From assembly GCA_017480345.1 (NCBI GenBank), contig JAFVAU010000026.1:41538-105537 (forward strand): a stretch of DNA of 64,000 bases. The letters are read 5' to 3'. Position 1 is the stretch's first letter. Each line of letters starts with the position of its first letter. Positions 1 through 9,142 of this stretch are shown one piece after another. A program made the position numbers and the translations under genes. Origin of the DNA: Bacteroidales bacterium. Its GTDB lineage: Bacteria; Bacteroidota; Bacteroidia; Bacteroidales; UBA932. Under the pieces are notes generated by a model. The model did no database searches. It was given only the letters and a program-made list of their open reading frames with translations, and was not told the origin of the DNA.

Positions 1-303
1 GTGGCACAGCACGTCCATGATCACGTTCTTGTCATCTGGGCGCATCTTGTCAATCTCGTTGGACTGTGGTTCCACCGACTCAATCTCTTCCGGCAGGAAG
101 TCGTTCAGCAGCATCTTCAAAATCTCCGTGTTTTTCATCACGTGCTTGAAGGCCCAGTCACATCGAAGGTCCATGTACGGATGGTCCAGGATAGATAAAA
201 CCAGTTGTTCCTTCTCTTTCTCGGAGAGATCCCGGTATCGTTCCACCTCATTGACGATGGCTACGAATTTGCGCATCTGCGCAGGAGTCATTTTGATGTT
301 CAT
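1..303 (-). CDS. Rpn/PDDEXK_2 family nuclease, truncated by window edge
   Basis: Reading leftwards from an ATG at 303, 101 codons stay open to the window edge. The protein starts MNIKMTPAQMRKFVAI. It contains the segment DWAFKHVMKNTEILKMLLND (about residues 49-68), then FLPEEIESVEP. This is the usual N-terminal pattern of the PD-(D/E)XK putative transposase family (PDDEXK_2, Rpn), whose members promote RecA-independent recombination in Escherichia coli. The catalytic D and ExQ residues would lie beyond the edge. Its promoter is inside the 87-bp repeat at 345-431, which is identical to the one before the second Rpn gene at 11836. The two proteins themselves are clearly divergent. The family is fairly certain; intactness cannot be judged. 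Confidence 0.75.
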   Translation of the reverse strand, partial: MNIKMTPAQMRKFVAIVNEVERYRDLSEKEKEQLVLSILDHPYMDLRCDWAFKHVMKNTEILKMLLNDFLPEEIESVEPQSNEIDKMRPDDKNVIMDVLCH

Positions 304-344
304 AAAGATAATTGTTAGTGCCGGACGGAGTTGTCTGGCACCAA

Positions 345-431
345 CAAACATAGAACAAGGACTCCGGAAAACCTACAATCGTAAAAAAAGTTGTGTTGTT
401 TTACATGCTTTTTGTGTGTTTCTTACGATTT
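345..431. repeat. 87-bp inverted repeat, left copy (Rpn promoter module)
   Basis: This 87-bp stretch is the exact reverse complement of 11706-11792. Its outer edge is CAAACATA, the minus-strand -7 box TATGTTTG, so it carries the promoter of the leftward Rpn gene. Inside it, ATCGTAA (378-384) and TTACGAT (423-429) form an imperfect palindrome about 52 bp wide. Two related words, TTGTGTTGTTTTAC and TTTGTGTGTTTCTTAC, lie in tandem between them. Identity stops abruptly at both ends. It could be a mobile-element end, a recombination site or a shared regulatory module. Confidence 0.9.
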
Positions 432-478
432 TAAGCCCCTGGAACATCATCGTATCACAACTACAAAAAAGGAAGAAC

Positions 479-1105
479 ATGAATTACGCCTACATCCGCG
501 TGAGTACGGAAATGCAATCTTACGAGGGCCAGCGCTACGAGATAGAGCAATGGAGCCGCCGGCAAGGCCGGGAAATAGGCCGATGGGTACAGGAGAAGGT
601 CTCCGGCACCCAAAAGCTGGAGAAGCGCACGCTGGGAAAGCTGCTGCGCCGGATGAAACCCGGAGACACGCTGGTATGCACGGAACTCTCCCGCCTGGGG
701 AGAAACATGATGATGGTGATGTCCATCCTGAACACCTGCTCCCAGAAAGAGCTCCACCTGTATTCCATCAAGGACAACTTCGAGCTCTCGGACAGCCTCA
801 ACGCCAAGATTATCGCCTTCGCCTTCTCCCTGGCGGCGGAGATTGAGCGCAACCTTATCTCCCAACGCACGCGCGAGGCGCTGGCCGCCAAGAAGCAGGC
901 GGGCGTCAAACTGGGAAGACCAACGGGACCATCGGCCCAACGTCTTTTATTTGAACAGAGAAAGGCCGATATCCTCCGCCTCCGTGCCCAGGGGATGACC
1001 ATCGGCCGGCTGGCCCGCCGCCTTCACATCCACCCCAACACCCTTTCGAGGTATCTGAATGAATTCAAGAATATTGGTTTTGAAGGGCCTGAATCTCCTC
1101 TTTGA
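479..1105 (+). CDS. Mpi-like serine recombinase (DNA invertase)
   Basis: A 208-residue small serine recombinase. The N-terminal resolvase domain starts MNYAYIRVSTEMQSYEGQR with the nucleophile Ser9 in the YIRVS motif. It continues with SGTQKLEKRTLGKLL, ELSRLGRN and the AEIERNLISQRTREAL segment that leads into the E helix. A C-terminal helix-turn-helix follows (about residues 160-200, GMTIGRLARRLHIHPNTLSRYL). The pattern resembles the Bacteroides master promoter invertase Mpi, which inverts several promoters. An upstream in-frame extension exists, but the ATG at 479 begins exactly at the conserved N-terminus. It lies 48 bp inside the left 87-bp repeat, upstream of a SusC/SusD locus. That suggests, but does not show, that it inverts local DNA. 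Confidence 0.88.
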   Translation: MNYAYIRVSTEMQSYEGQRYEIEQWSRRQGREIGRWVQEKVSGTQKLEKRTLGKLLRRMKPGDTLVCTELSRLGRNMMMVMSILNTCSQKELHLYSIKDNFELSDSLNAKIIAFAFSLAAEIERNLISQRTREALAAKKQAGVKLGRPTGPSAQRLLFEQRKADILRLRAQGMTIGRLARRLHIHPNTLSRYLNEFKNIGFEGPESPL

Positions 1106-1160
1106 AAAAGGAAGACGGATCAACCAGGCCCACATCCCGGTGAAGGAGATATCCGGAATT

Positions 1161-1190
1161 TTGTAATAAAAAAAATTAGTTATATCTTTG
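1161..1190 (+). promoter_or_regulatory. Bacteroidales-type promoter for a possible small RNA
   Basis: TTG at 1161-1163, a 19-bp spacer, then TATCTTTG at 1183-1190 fits the Bacteroidetes -33/-7 consensus (TTG and TAnnTTTG) exactly. No coding region starts near it. The predicted start, about 1197, coincides with the first base of the AGTCATC stem described next. Confidence 0.6.
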
Positions 1191-1196
1191 CCAGGT

Positions 1197-1280
1197 AGTC
1201 ATCCGGCGGTGACAGCCCTGCCGCCTTAATTGATATCAGGGGGAGCTGTGGTGGTATCAGATGACTCTTTTTCCTTCTGT
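1197..1280 (+). ncRNA. candidate structured small RNA
   Basis: Starting at the predicted transcription start, AGTCATC (1197-1203) can pair with GATGACT (1260-1266), which is followed by CTTTTTCCTT. Nested inside are ACAGC with GCTGT and CCTG with CAGG, or alternatively the hairpin GGCGG with CCGCC. Enclosing stem, internal pairing and T-rich tail right after a consensus promoter fit a short non-coding RNA of about 75-85 nt. It could instead be the leader of the downstream susC transcript. No known RNA family is recognised. Confidence 0.35.
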
Positions 1281-1312
1281 TCTAAAAATTTTCCAGACCA
1301 CTCGTTTTAAAG

Positions 1313-1367
1313 GTTCGGGGCTGCACATCAAGAAATTAGGCATCAATTTCTCTTTGCAGTCCAGAAC
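1313..1367 (+). other. strong hairpin in the susC upstream region
   Basis: GTTCGGGGCTGCA (1313-1325) pairs with TGCAGTCCAGAAC (1355-1367) over 12 of 13 positions, allowing one G-T pair. An inner stem AGAAATT/AATTTCT closes the loop. This is probably part of a transcribed structured RNA or leader. The rest of 1106-1742 is AT-rich with no supported coding region. Confidence 0.35.
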
Positions 1368-1607
1368 TATCGGAGACGGGGTTTTGGAGGAGGAAGAGTA
1401 GTGCCTCTAACCTATTGGTATTCACCTGTTCGCGAAAAGAATACAGAAATATGCAAAGAAATGAAAAAATTTTTTTGCTTTCGATTTGTTAGAAATTTGT
1501 TCGGAATATTCAAAAATTATAATTAACTTGTGCAGGAAAACCTGTTAAAAACTTTTAAAAACTAAAAATTCGTTGTCAAATTACACTTTTAGGCCACTTT
1601 GACGGGC

Positions 1608-1638
1608 TTGCAAATTAAAAATATGTTTTGCATTTTTG
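1608..1638 (+). promoter_or_regulatory. candidate susC promoter
   Basis: TTG at 1608-1610, a 20-bp spacer, then CATTTTTG at 1631-1638, one mismatch from TAnnTTTG, followed by CA. Transcription would start near 1645 and leave a leader of about 100 nt before the susC ATG. No invertible arms of convincing length were found around it. Confidence 0.4.
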
Positions 1639-1742
1639 CAGCCAAGTTTCGTTTATTTTAAACGGACGTTTTGTAGTGTACGGATACCTATAACGACTAT
1701 TTGTATCAGTATCAATATTTATGTTTAACTAATGTCTTGCTT

Positions 1743-4700
1743 ATGAAAAAGTTCAAGATTTTTCTCTCGGCAGTGGCAGTATTGGCAATGTCCCTCACCG
1801 CAGCAGCACAGAACATCGCTGTGACCGGTACGGTGAAGGATGCCGCCGGTGAACCCATCGTGGGCGCCAATGTGGTGCTCCAGGGGTCTTCCACCACCTA
1901 CACCCTGACCGATTTCAATGGAGCTTACAAAATCAGCGTTCCGCGTAACGGAAACCTGGAAGTAAGCTGCATGGGTTACCAGAGCGTCGTCGTAGCCGTG
2001 AACGGCAAAAACACGCTGAACATCGTCCTTGAGGACGACTCCCAACTGCTGGACGAGACCATCGTGGTGGCCTTCGGTACCGCTACCAAGGAATCCTTTA
2101 CCGGATCGGCCAAGGTGGTGAAGGCCGAAACCCTCGAAAAGTCCCAGGTATCCAACGTCACCCGCGCCATCGAAGGTCATGTGGCCGGCGTGCAGATGAC
2201 CACCTCCTCCGGTACCCTGGGTTCCAACCCGTCCATCATCATCCGTGGTATCAGCTCCATCTCTGCCGGAAGCGCCCCTCTATATGTGATTGACGGCATT
2301 CCGTACAGCGGAGACATGAACAACATCAACCCGGCCGATATCGAGAGCCTCACCGTTCTGAAGGATGCCGCCTCCAACGCCCTGTACGGTTCCCGTGGTG
2401 CCAACGGTGTTATCATGATCACCACCAAGAAGGCAAAGGCAGGCGAGGCCGTTGTGAACGTGGACGCCAAGTGGGGTCTGAATACCAAGGCCCTGCAGGA
2501 CTACGACTACATCCGCAATCCCGCCGTTTACTATGAGACCTACTACTCCTCCCTGTATTGGTATTACATGAATCAGGGCATGAGCAACTCAGAGGCTCAT
2601 CTTCGCGCCGCCACCATCACCCCCGGCACCATCGCCAGCGGCGGTCTGGGTTACAATGTGTACACCCTTCCGGAAGGTGAACTCCTGATTGGTTCCAACG
2701 GCAAGCTGAACCCCAACGCCACCCTGGGCCGCAAGGTCACTTATGGCGGACAGGAATACCTCCTCACGCCCGACAACTGGGTGGATGAGGCTTATCGCCA
2801 ATCTCTCCGTCAGGAATACAACGTGAGCGTATCCGGCACCTCCGGCCGCGCCTCCTTCCTGGCCTCCTTCGGCTACCTGAACAACAAGGGTATCGTCCAG
2901 TCCAACGACATGCGCCGCTACACCGCCCGTTTGAAGGCCGATTATCAGGCAAAGCCCTGGCTCAAAGTGGGTGCCAACATGTCCTACACCAACTTCCTGT
3001 GGAACAACTCCAACAGCGACGAAGGCTCCGCCGGTTCCACCGGTAACATCTTCGGCACCGCTACCATGATGGCCCCTATCTATCCGCTGTATATCCGCGA
3101 CGGAGAAGGCAACATCATGAAGGACCAGTGGGGTCACATCATGTACGACTATGGTGACGGCGCCAACGGCGGCCAGAACCGTCCTACTTCCCCCAACTCC
3201 AACGCCCTCAGCTCCGCCATGCTGGACGTGAACCGTTCCGAAGGCAATGCCTTCACCGGCACCGGCTTTGCCGAGGTCCGCTTCCTGAAAGACTTCACCT
3301 TCACCTTCAACGCCGGTGTAGGTTTGGACGAAACCCGCAGCCAGGACATGAACAACATGTACTATGGCCAGTTCGCCCCCAACGGCGGTACCCTCTCCGT
3401 TGGTCACTCCCGTTACTTCTACTACAACCTGCAGCAGATTCTCAACTACAACAAGACCATTGCCGAGGATCACAACATTTCGGCCATGATTGGTCATGAG
3501 AACTATGTGACCACCTCCAAGAGCCTGTCCGGTTACAAGACCCGCCTGTTCTCTCCGGAGAACCTGGAACTGAACGGCGCCGTCATCGACGGCCAGAATG
3601 CCGCCTCTTCCATGAGCACCTACAACACGGAAGGTTACTTCGGCCGTGTCCAGTACGACTATAAGAACACCGTTTTCGTGAGCGCTTCCTATCGTCGTGA
3701 CGCCTCTTCCCGCTTCCACCCGAACCACCGCTGGGGTAACTTCTGGTCGGCCGGTGCCGCCTGGATCATCTCCAAGGAACCCTGGTTCAACGCTTCCTGG
3801 ATTGACATGCTCAAACTGAAGGCCTCCATCGGCTCCCAGGGTAATGACGGTATCGGCAACTACCGTTACACGGATACCTATTCCCTCTCCAACAACGACG
3901 GACAGCTGGCCATCAGCTTCGCCAACAAGGGTAAGGAAGACATCTCCTGGGAAACCAACACCAACTTCAATACCGGTATCGAGTTCGAACTGCTCAACTC
4001 CCGCATCTCCGGTGGTGTGGAATACTTCTACCGCAAGACCTCCGACATGCTCTTCTGGTTCACCGTTCCCGCCTCCCTGGGTTACAGCGGCTACTACGAC
4101 AATATCGGCGACATGCGCAACCAGGGCGTTGAGTTCAACTTGGACTTCGCCGTTATCCGTAACCGCGACTTCCAGTGGAACATCAACCTGAACGGTACGC
4201 ACTACCGCAACAAGATTATCCGTCTCCCGGACGAGCGCAAGACCCGCACCGTAGAAGGTTATGAGGGTTATGCCAGCGGCAACAAGTTCGTGGGTGAAGG
4301 ACTCCCTCTGAACACCTTCCTCATGGCCAAGTATGCCGGCATCGACCACGAAGACGGTCTCCCCATGTGGTACATGGACCTGAAGGAAGACGCCAACGAT
4401 CCCGACAAGGTGACCGGACAGACCACCACCAAGAAGTACTCCGACGCCACCCAGTATCTGTGCTCCAACACCACGCCTGACATCTATGGCGGTTTTGGAA
4501 CAGACCTGGCCTACAAGGGCCTGGACTTCTCCGTCCAGTTCACCTACAACATCGGCGGCCGCACCTATGATTCCGGTTATGCCAGCTTGATGGCCAACCC
4601 GGAGGGAACGCCCGGCCATTCCATCCACCAGGATATCCTGAATGCATGGTCCCCGACCAACACCACCTCCGACATTCCCCGTTTCGTTTACAAGGACACC

Positions 4701-4964
4701 AACATTACGGCGGCCTCCGACCGCTTCCTGGTGCCTGCCAGCTACCTCAACATCCAGAATGCACAGATTGGTTACACCTTCCCCCAGAAGTGGACCAAGA
4801 AGATTGGTGTAAGCCGTCTACGTCTGTACGCTACCTGCGACAACGTGTGGTACTGGTCTTTCAGAAAGGGTCTTGACCCTCGTCAGAGTTTCACCGGATC
4901 CACCAACAACGCCAGCAACTCGCCTGTGCGCACCATTTCCGGTGGTATTAACATCACATTCTAA
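1743..4964 (+). CDS. SusC/RagA-type TonB-dependent outer-membrane transporter
   Basis: A 1073-residue protein with a signal peptide (MKKFKIFLSAVAVLAMSLTAAAQ). A carboxypeptidase-like beta-sandwich follows (about residues 24-105: VTGTVKDAAGEPIVGANV). The plug domain contains SIIIRGISSISAGSAPLYVIDG and LKDAASNALYGSRGANGVI. A 22-strand barrel ends in GGINITF. This is the classic SusC layout: it imports an oligomeric substrate across the outer membrane using TonB energy. The ATG at 1743 was chosen because it begins the signal peptide; the upstream extension adds only untypical residues. It forms an operon with the SusD gene 17 bp downstream, which has a strong purine-rich GAGGAGG ribosome site. 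The downstream protease suggests peptide rather than glycan import. Confidence 0.96.
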   Translation: MKKFKIFLSAVAVLAMSLTAAAQNIAVTGTVKDAAGEPIVGANVVLQGSSTTYTLTDFNGAYKISVPRNGNLEVSCMGYQSVVVAVNGKNTLNIVLEDDSQLLDETIVVAFGTATKESFTGSAKVVKAETLEKSQVSNVTRAIEGHVAGVQMTTSSGTLGSNPSIIIRGISSISAGSAPLYVIDGIPYSGDMNNINPADIESLTVLKDAASNALYGSRGANGVIMITTKKAKAGEAVVNVDAKWGLNTKALQDYDYIRNPAVYYETYYSSLYWYYMNQGMSNSEAHLRAATITPGTIASGGLGYNVYTLPEGELLIGSNGKLNPNATLGRKVTYGGQEYLLTPDNWVDEAYRQSLRQEYNVSVSGTSGRASFLASFGYLNNKGIVQSNDMRRYTARLKADYQAKPWLKVGANMSYTNFLWNNSNSDEGSAGSTGNIFGTATMMAPIYPLYIRDGEGNIMKDQWGHIMYDYGDGANGGQNRPTSPNSNALSSAMLDVNRSEGNAFTGTGFAEVRFLKDFTFTFNAGVGLDETRSQDMNNMYYGQFAPNGGTLSVGHSRYFYYNLQQILNYNKTIAEDHNISAMIGHENYVTTSKSLSGYKTRLFSPENLELNGAVIDGQNAASSMSTYNTEGYFGRVQYDYKNTVFVSASYRRDASSRFHPNHRWGNFWSAGAAWIISKEPWFNASWIDMLKLKASIGSQGNDGIGNYRYTDTYSLSNNDGQLAISFANKGKEDISWETNTNFNTGIEFELLNSRISGGVEYFYRKTSDMLFWFTVPASLGYSGYYDNIGDMRNQGVEFNLDFAVIRNRDFQWNINLNGTHYRNKIIRLPDERKTRTVEGYEGYASGNKFVGEGLPLNTFLMAKYAGIDHEDGLPMWYMDLKEDANDPDKVTGQTTTKKYSDATQYLCSNTTPDIYGGFGTDLAYKGLDFSVQFTYNIGGRTYDSGYASLMANPEGTPGHSIHQDILNAWSPTNTTSDIPRFVYKDTNITAASDRFLVPASYLNIQNAQIGYTFPQKWTKKIGVSRLRLYATCDNVWYWSFRKGLDPRQSFTGSTNNASNSPVRTISGGINITF

Positions 4965-4981
4965 AGAGGAGGACAGCTATT

Positions 4982-6646
4982 ATGAAAAATATTGCAATCA
5001 AAACCGTCAGCGTCCTTTCCGCTCTTCTGGTTCTTGCAACCGGATGTATCAAGGAAACCTTCCCGCAGGGTTCCACCCAGACTGCCGCACAGGTAGCCAA
5101 GAGTGACGGTGCCCTGGATGCCATGATCAACGCCATTCCCGTGAGCATGATGGGAACCAATGAACTGGGTTATTTCTCCAATTACGGTGTTCACTGGGAT
5201 TACGGCATCGGCGCCATTCACATGGCCACCGAGTTTATGCTGGAAGACATGGCCACGCTGGGCGACAACCCTTACTATAACCGTTACTACGCCTGGGCCT
5301 ATAACCAGAGCCAGGGAGACCGATATATCTATTGCGCCTATTTCTGGGATGCCTACTATACCTGGATCAAGGCCGCCAACGACATTATCAACGTGGTGAA
5401 TCCCGAAGATATGAACGACACGGCCAAGAAGTATCTGGGACAGGCCCTAGCCTACCGTGCCAGCTTCTACCTGGATCTGGCCCGTCTGTTCGAACCCCTC
5501 GAACCTGGAACCAGCTATTCCGGCTATGACATTTCCAAGGTGAAAGGCCTTACCGTTCCCATCGTGGACGAGAACACCACCGAAGAACTGGGCAAGAACA
5601 ACCCCCGCGTTTCCCACGACAAGATGTATGAGTTCATCCTGTCCGACCTGGACCGCGCCGCCGAATACCTCAAAGACGTGAAGACGGACTATTCCCATCC
5701 TTCCATCAACCTGGTGAACGGCCTGTATGCCCGTGCCTATCTTGAGATGGGTGCCGCAGGTACTGCAGGTGCCTATGAAAAGGCGGCACAGTACGCCCAG
5801 AAGGTGATTGACGAAAGTGGAAAGACTCCGCTCACCCAGGCCCAATGGGAAGACCCCAAAACGGGCTTCAACAGCGGTTCCTCCAACAATTCCTGGATTT
5901 GGGGCCTCACCCTTTCCACGGAGAACCAGGGTAACATCATCACTTGGGCTGCCCACATCTGCAGCGAAGGTGCCTGGGGTTATGCTCCGCTTTCCCAGAT
6001 TGGTATCAACAAAGCCACCTATGAGAGAATCCCGGACACCGACTTCCGCAAACACTCCTGGCTGGATCCGGGCCGTACCAACTATTACAGCTACAAGTTC
6101 GCCTGCGGTGACGATTCTTATCTGACCGCAACGGGTGCCTACAAGGGCAACCCCGTCCCCAAGGATCTGGTGAACATCAAGTTCCGCCCGGCCCAGGGAG
6201 AAATCTCCGACTATGCGGTAGGTAACTGCACGGACCAGGTTCTCATGCGTATAGAGGAAATGTACTTCATTGAGGCCGAAGCTCTGGCTCAGACCAACGT
6301 GGCCGCTGCCAAGACCGTTTTGGAAAGCCTGGTGAAGACCCGCAACCCTCAGTACAGCTGCACCGCCAACAGCAAGGAAGACTTTCTGGAAGAGCTCCTT
6401 TTCCAGAAGCGTGTAGAGTTCTGGGGTGAGGGTATCCTCTTCTATGACTACAAGCGTCTGGGCGCCGGTATCACCCGTGGATACAAGGGCACCAACCATG
6501 CAGCCGTTTACTCTTACAACAGCGTTGGCCGTTCCCCTCAGTGGAATATCGTGATTACCCGTGGTGAGCACCAGGCCAATACCGGCATCACCGCAGAGAC
6601 CAACAATCCCGATCCTTCCGACCTCCTTCCTCTGTGGTCTGAATAA
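4982..6646 (+). CDS. SusD/RagB-type surface substrate-binding lipoprotein
   Basis: A 554-residue lipoprotein with the signal LVLATGC and Cys21 as lipidation site, directly after its SusC. The body is rich in paired helices of the SusD TPR-like fold (YFWDAYYTWIKAANDIINVV, KKYLGQALAYRASFYLDLARLFEP). The late segment MRIEEMYFIEAEALAQTN is the usual SusD C-terminal repeat. SusD proteins form a lid over the SusC barrel and bind the substrate at the cell surface. An unusually good GAGGAGG site lies 10-12 bases before the ATG, a feature many Bacteroidales genes lack. Which ligand it binds cannot be read from the sequence. Confidence 0.95.
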   Translation: MKNIAIKTVSVLSALLVLATGCIKETFPQGSTQTAAQVAKSDGALDAMINAIPVSMMGTNELGYFSNYGVHWDYGIGAIHMATEFMLEDMATLGDNPYYNRYYAWAYNQSQGDRYIYCAYFWDAYYTWIKAANDIINVVNPEDMNDTAKKYLGQALAYRASFYLDLARLFEPLEPGTSYSGYDISKVKGLTVPIVDENTTEELGKNNPRVSHDKMYEFILSDLDRAAEYLKDVKTDYSHPSINLVNGLYARAYLEMGAAGTAGAYEKAAQYAQKVIDESGKTPLTQAQWEDPKTGFNSGSSNNSWIWGLTLSTENQGNIITWAAHICSEGAWGYAPLSQIGINKATYERIPDTDFRKHSWLDPGRTNYYSYKFACGDDSYLTATGAYKGNPVPKDLVNIKFRPAQGEISDYAVGNCTDQVLMRIEEMYFIEAEALAQTNVAAAKTVLESLVKTRNPQYSCTANSKEDFLEELLFQKRVEFWGEGILFYDYKRLGAGITRGYKGTNHAAVYSYNSVGRSPQWNIVITRGEHQANTGITAETNNPDPSDLLPLWSE

Positions 6647-6664
6647 GTTAAGAACCAGATTGTT

Positions 6665-9070
6665 ATGAAAAAGATATTATCCTATATTTTTATGTTTGGC
6701 GCCGTGGCTGCTCTTACCCTGAGCAGCTGCGCCAAAAAGGAAGTCTATCAGCCCGGTGAGCCCGATTCGGAAACTTGCTTCGGCGTGTACTTCCCTTCCC
6801 AGGAGGCTTCCGGTAGCCACACTTTTGATCCGGAAATGGAACGGACACTCACAGTCACCGTTGCCCGTAATCAGGAAAAGCCTTATATCGATAAAGCTAT
6901 CACGGTTCCCTATGTGATAAAATCCGATACGGACGGCATCTTCCAGGCCGGTAACATTACCTTTGAAGCTGGTCAGGCAGAAACGGCCTTCGAAATCAGT
7001 TTTGATAATGCTGAGATGGGTACCAATTATGCCGCCACCCTGGAAATTACAGATACGGAATATGTTTCCAAGTATTCCAACAAGGCTACGTTCTTGAATT
7101 TTGACGTGTTGGTTGTTGCCTGGCAGTATATGCTGAATCCCAAGACTGGGGAGCCGGCTGTTTTCACTATCAATTCCCGTTGGGATAATAAGCTTGGTCC
7201 CATTCACGCTACTTTGAAGTACTATGAGATCGGGGGAGTGAAGACCGGCATATTCACCAGCATTGACAAGGATAAAGACGGTAACCTTGAAGGATTCTGG
7301 CACAGCGTTCCTTCCGTTACGTTGAATATCCGTTGGTATAGTGAAAAAAACAACAATGGATATGAGTTCGTAGAACTTCCTAAACAGTATTTCGGTTATG
7401 ACTATAATGGTGGTAACTGGCTTAAAGTTCCTCTAGAAGAGGCTGCGACACCTATTTATGCGTATGACTATGCCTGGTATTGGGTAGAGCGAGGCTATAA
7501 CTTCGGAGACGATGGCATGGGAGCTAACTGGCTGGAAGAAGCCAAGGCTACCGGTCAGATGGATGGTAATTATCCTGTCGGTTACTATGACGGTAATGGC
7601 GGATTCTTCTTCAATATCTACTTCTTCATGCCCGGATTGGGTGGATGGTCTCCGGATAACTATGGGACAGTGGCTATTGCAGATGGTTTCACCCGCGTAG
7701 ACTTCAGCCTCGCTTTGGAGACCGATTATCCCGCCGATGGTGTAACTCCAGTCTATGTGGAAGCCGGCGCTGATGTAGCCAGCATTAAGTATGCCATCTA
7801 CCCCGGCGAACTCAAGGAAGATGAAGTAAAAGATAAGGTGAACGCCATTGCCGCCGGTACGGAGGAAGCAACGGAATTCTCCGAATTTGAGCTTGACGAA
7901 GAAAGCGGAAAGAACTTCGCCACTCTGGGTCTTTCCCCCGAAACGACCGGCACTTACACCATCGCTGTCGTAGGCTTCGACGCCGCCGGAGCTGCACAGG
8001 TTGCCGAGAGCCTCGTTTTCAACTTCATCACCGCCGATGACCAGGATGACCACGCTGTTCAAGTTCAGGTTGGTACGGAGGATGTCCCCGCCCGCTACGG
8101 TGACTATCCCACCAACTCTTCTTTCGCTTTCTATATAGTGGGAAAGAACATTCAGGAAGCCCACATCAACATTTATGCGACGGAAACATTCAATGAAAAT
8201 CAGGAGGCAATTCTGGCCGAAATGAAGGCTGCCGAAACAGGAAGCGGTGTATCTGTTGCATCGGCAAGCGTCTTGGCCGAAATCAACGCTCCCGGTGGAT
8301 TCTATACCTACACAACCGGCCTGAAGGCTCTCACCAGCTACACGGTTGTTGTCTGGGCTACCAATGGTGAAATGGAAACCTGGCAGACGGCAGAATATAC
8401 CACGGACGGTCTTCCCAATGTACTGCTGACAAAGGGTGATTACTATTATACCGGTTGGTTCTTGAAGATTTCGGGCAGTACCGAAGAATCTATTGTTGAT
8501 TCGGGCCTTGAACTTTATCAGAACCCTAACATTGATAATACTTATGTTATCACTCATTGGGGCTATGATGTAGACTTTATCTTCACGGTAGATCCCAAGA
8601 CAAACGTCATTGACTGGGATTACTTCTACTCCGGTTATTCTACTGGCGGTATTGATTTGCTTGTTTTCAATAGTAAAAACATCTGGTCGGCATCATACCT
8701 CGAACAGCATCCGGAACTTGCAAAAGATAGCTACTATGACCCGGAAACCGGCATTTATCATTTCTATGCCGCCTACTATGCTCCTGGTTATGGCGTTCAG
8801 ACCTGCACTTGGGAAACTTTCGTTCCTAATAAAGAGAGCGGAGAAGAACCCACCGGAATTAAGTTCAACAGTTCCTCCGTATCGTTGTCACAGGCTACGA
8901 TGTCCGGCGTGAAGGATATTCAACTTCCAACCCGCGAATTCAAAGCCTTACCTCGCGATCCCCAGCCGGTGAAAGCCAACGTTACCGTAAGCTACACCCG
9001 CAAGGCAAAGGAAAGCGGCAGAAACAACATGGTTGTCACCCGTGATTCCGACCAGCGGTTCTTTGAATAG
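6665..9070 (+). CDS. large surface lipoprotein of the SusCD locus
   Basis: An 801-residue lipoprotein (signal LTLSSC, Cys21) in the slot normally used by SusE/SusF or surface glycan-binding proteins. An N-terminal beta-sandwich (about residues 35-130: FQAGNITFEAGQAETAFEISFD) resembles the Calx-beta-like and BACON-like repeats of Bacteroidetes surface proteins. The middle is rich in aromatic residues and acidic loops. Two fibronectin-like segments follow (about 330-430 and 450-580). No catalytic motif is visible. Its codon use is more AT-rich than susC and susD, hinting at separate ancestry. It probably helps to capture substrate at the cell surface; the function is inferred from position. Confidence 0.7.
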   Translation: MKKILSYIFMFGAVAALTLSSCAKKEVYQPGEPDSETCFGVYFPSQEASGSHTFDPEMERTLTVTVARNQEKPYIDKAITVPYVIKSDTDGIFQAGNITFEAGQAETAFEISFDNAEMGTNYAATLEITDTEYVSKYSNKATFLNFDVLVVAWQYMLNPKTGEPAVFTINSRWDNKLGPIHATLKYYEIGGVKTGIFTSIDKDKDGNLEGFWHSVPSVTLNIRWYSEKNNNGYEFVELPKQYFGYDYNGGNWLKVPLEEAATPIYAYDYAWYWVERGYNFGDDGMGANWLEEAKATGQMDGNYPVGYYDGNGGFFFNIYFFMPGLGGWSPDNYGTVAIADGFTRVDFSLALETDYPADGVTPVYVEAGADVASIKYAIYPGELKEDEVKDKVNAIAAGTEEATEFSEFELDEESGKNFATLGLSPETTGTYTIAVVGFDAAGAAQVAESLVFNFITADDQDDHAVQVQVGTEDVPARYGDYPTNSSFAFYIVGKNIQEAHINIYATETFNENQEAILAEMKAAETGSGVSVASASVLAEINAPGGFYTYTTGLKALTSYTVVVWATNGEMETWQTAEYTTDGLPNVLLTKGDYYYTGWFLKISGSTEESIVDSGLELYQNPNIDNTYVITHWGYDVDFIFTVDPKTNVIDWDYFYSGYSTGGIDLLVFNSKNIWSASYLEQHPELAKDSYYDPETGIYHFYAAYYAPGYGVQTCTWETFVPNKESGEEPTGIKFNSSSVSLSQATMSGVKDIQLPTREFKALPRDPQPVKANVTVSYTRKAKESGRNNMVVTRDSDQRFFE

Positions 9071-9093
9071 AAACGTTTAATTCTGAGACAATT

Positions 9094-9124
9094 GAGACCA
9101 GGCGTAAATGCGCCTGGCCTCTTT
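9094..9124 (+). terminator. intrinsic terminator or attenuator after the SusCD operon
   Basis: GAG, CCAGGCG, a short loop TAAATG, CGCCTGG and CTC form a strong hairpin followed by TTTG. It lies between the large lipoprotein gene and the protease gene, so the protease is either transcribed separately or reached only by read-through. Confidence 0.7.
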
Positions 9125-9142
9125 GTCGTTAAAAACATTGAT

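Noticed and set aside
17-478. N-terminal extension of the serine recombinase
   Set aside because: It crosses the 87-bp repeat and the divergent Rpn gene; the conserved resolvase fold starts at 479.
1408-1440. GTATTC/GAATAC hairpin as a recombination site
   Set aside because: Only six base pairs with a long loop; too weak to separate from chance.
2589-4628. 679-codon open frame antisense to susC
   Set aside because: Low-complexity Gly/Val/His-rich shadow of a high-GC gene with no recognisable domain; the plus strand has a full SusC protein.
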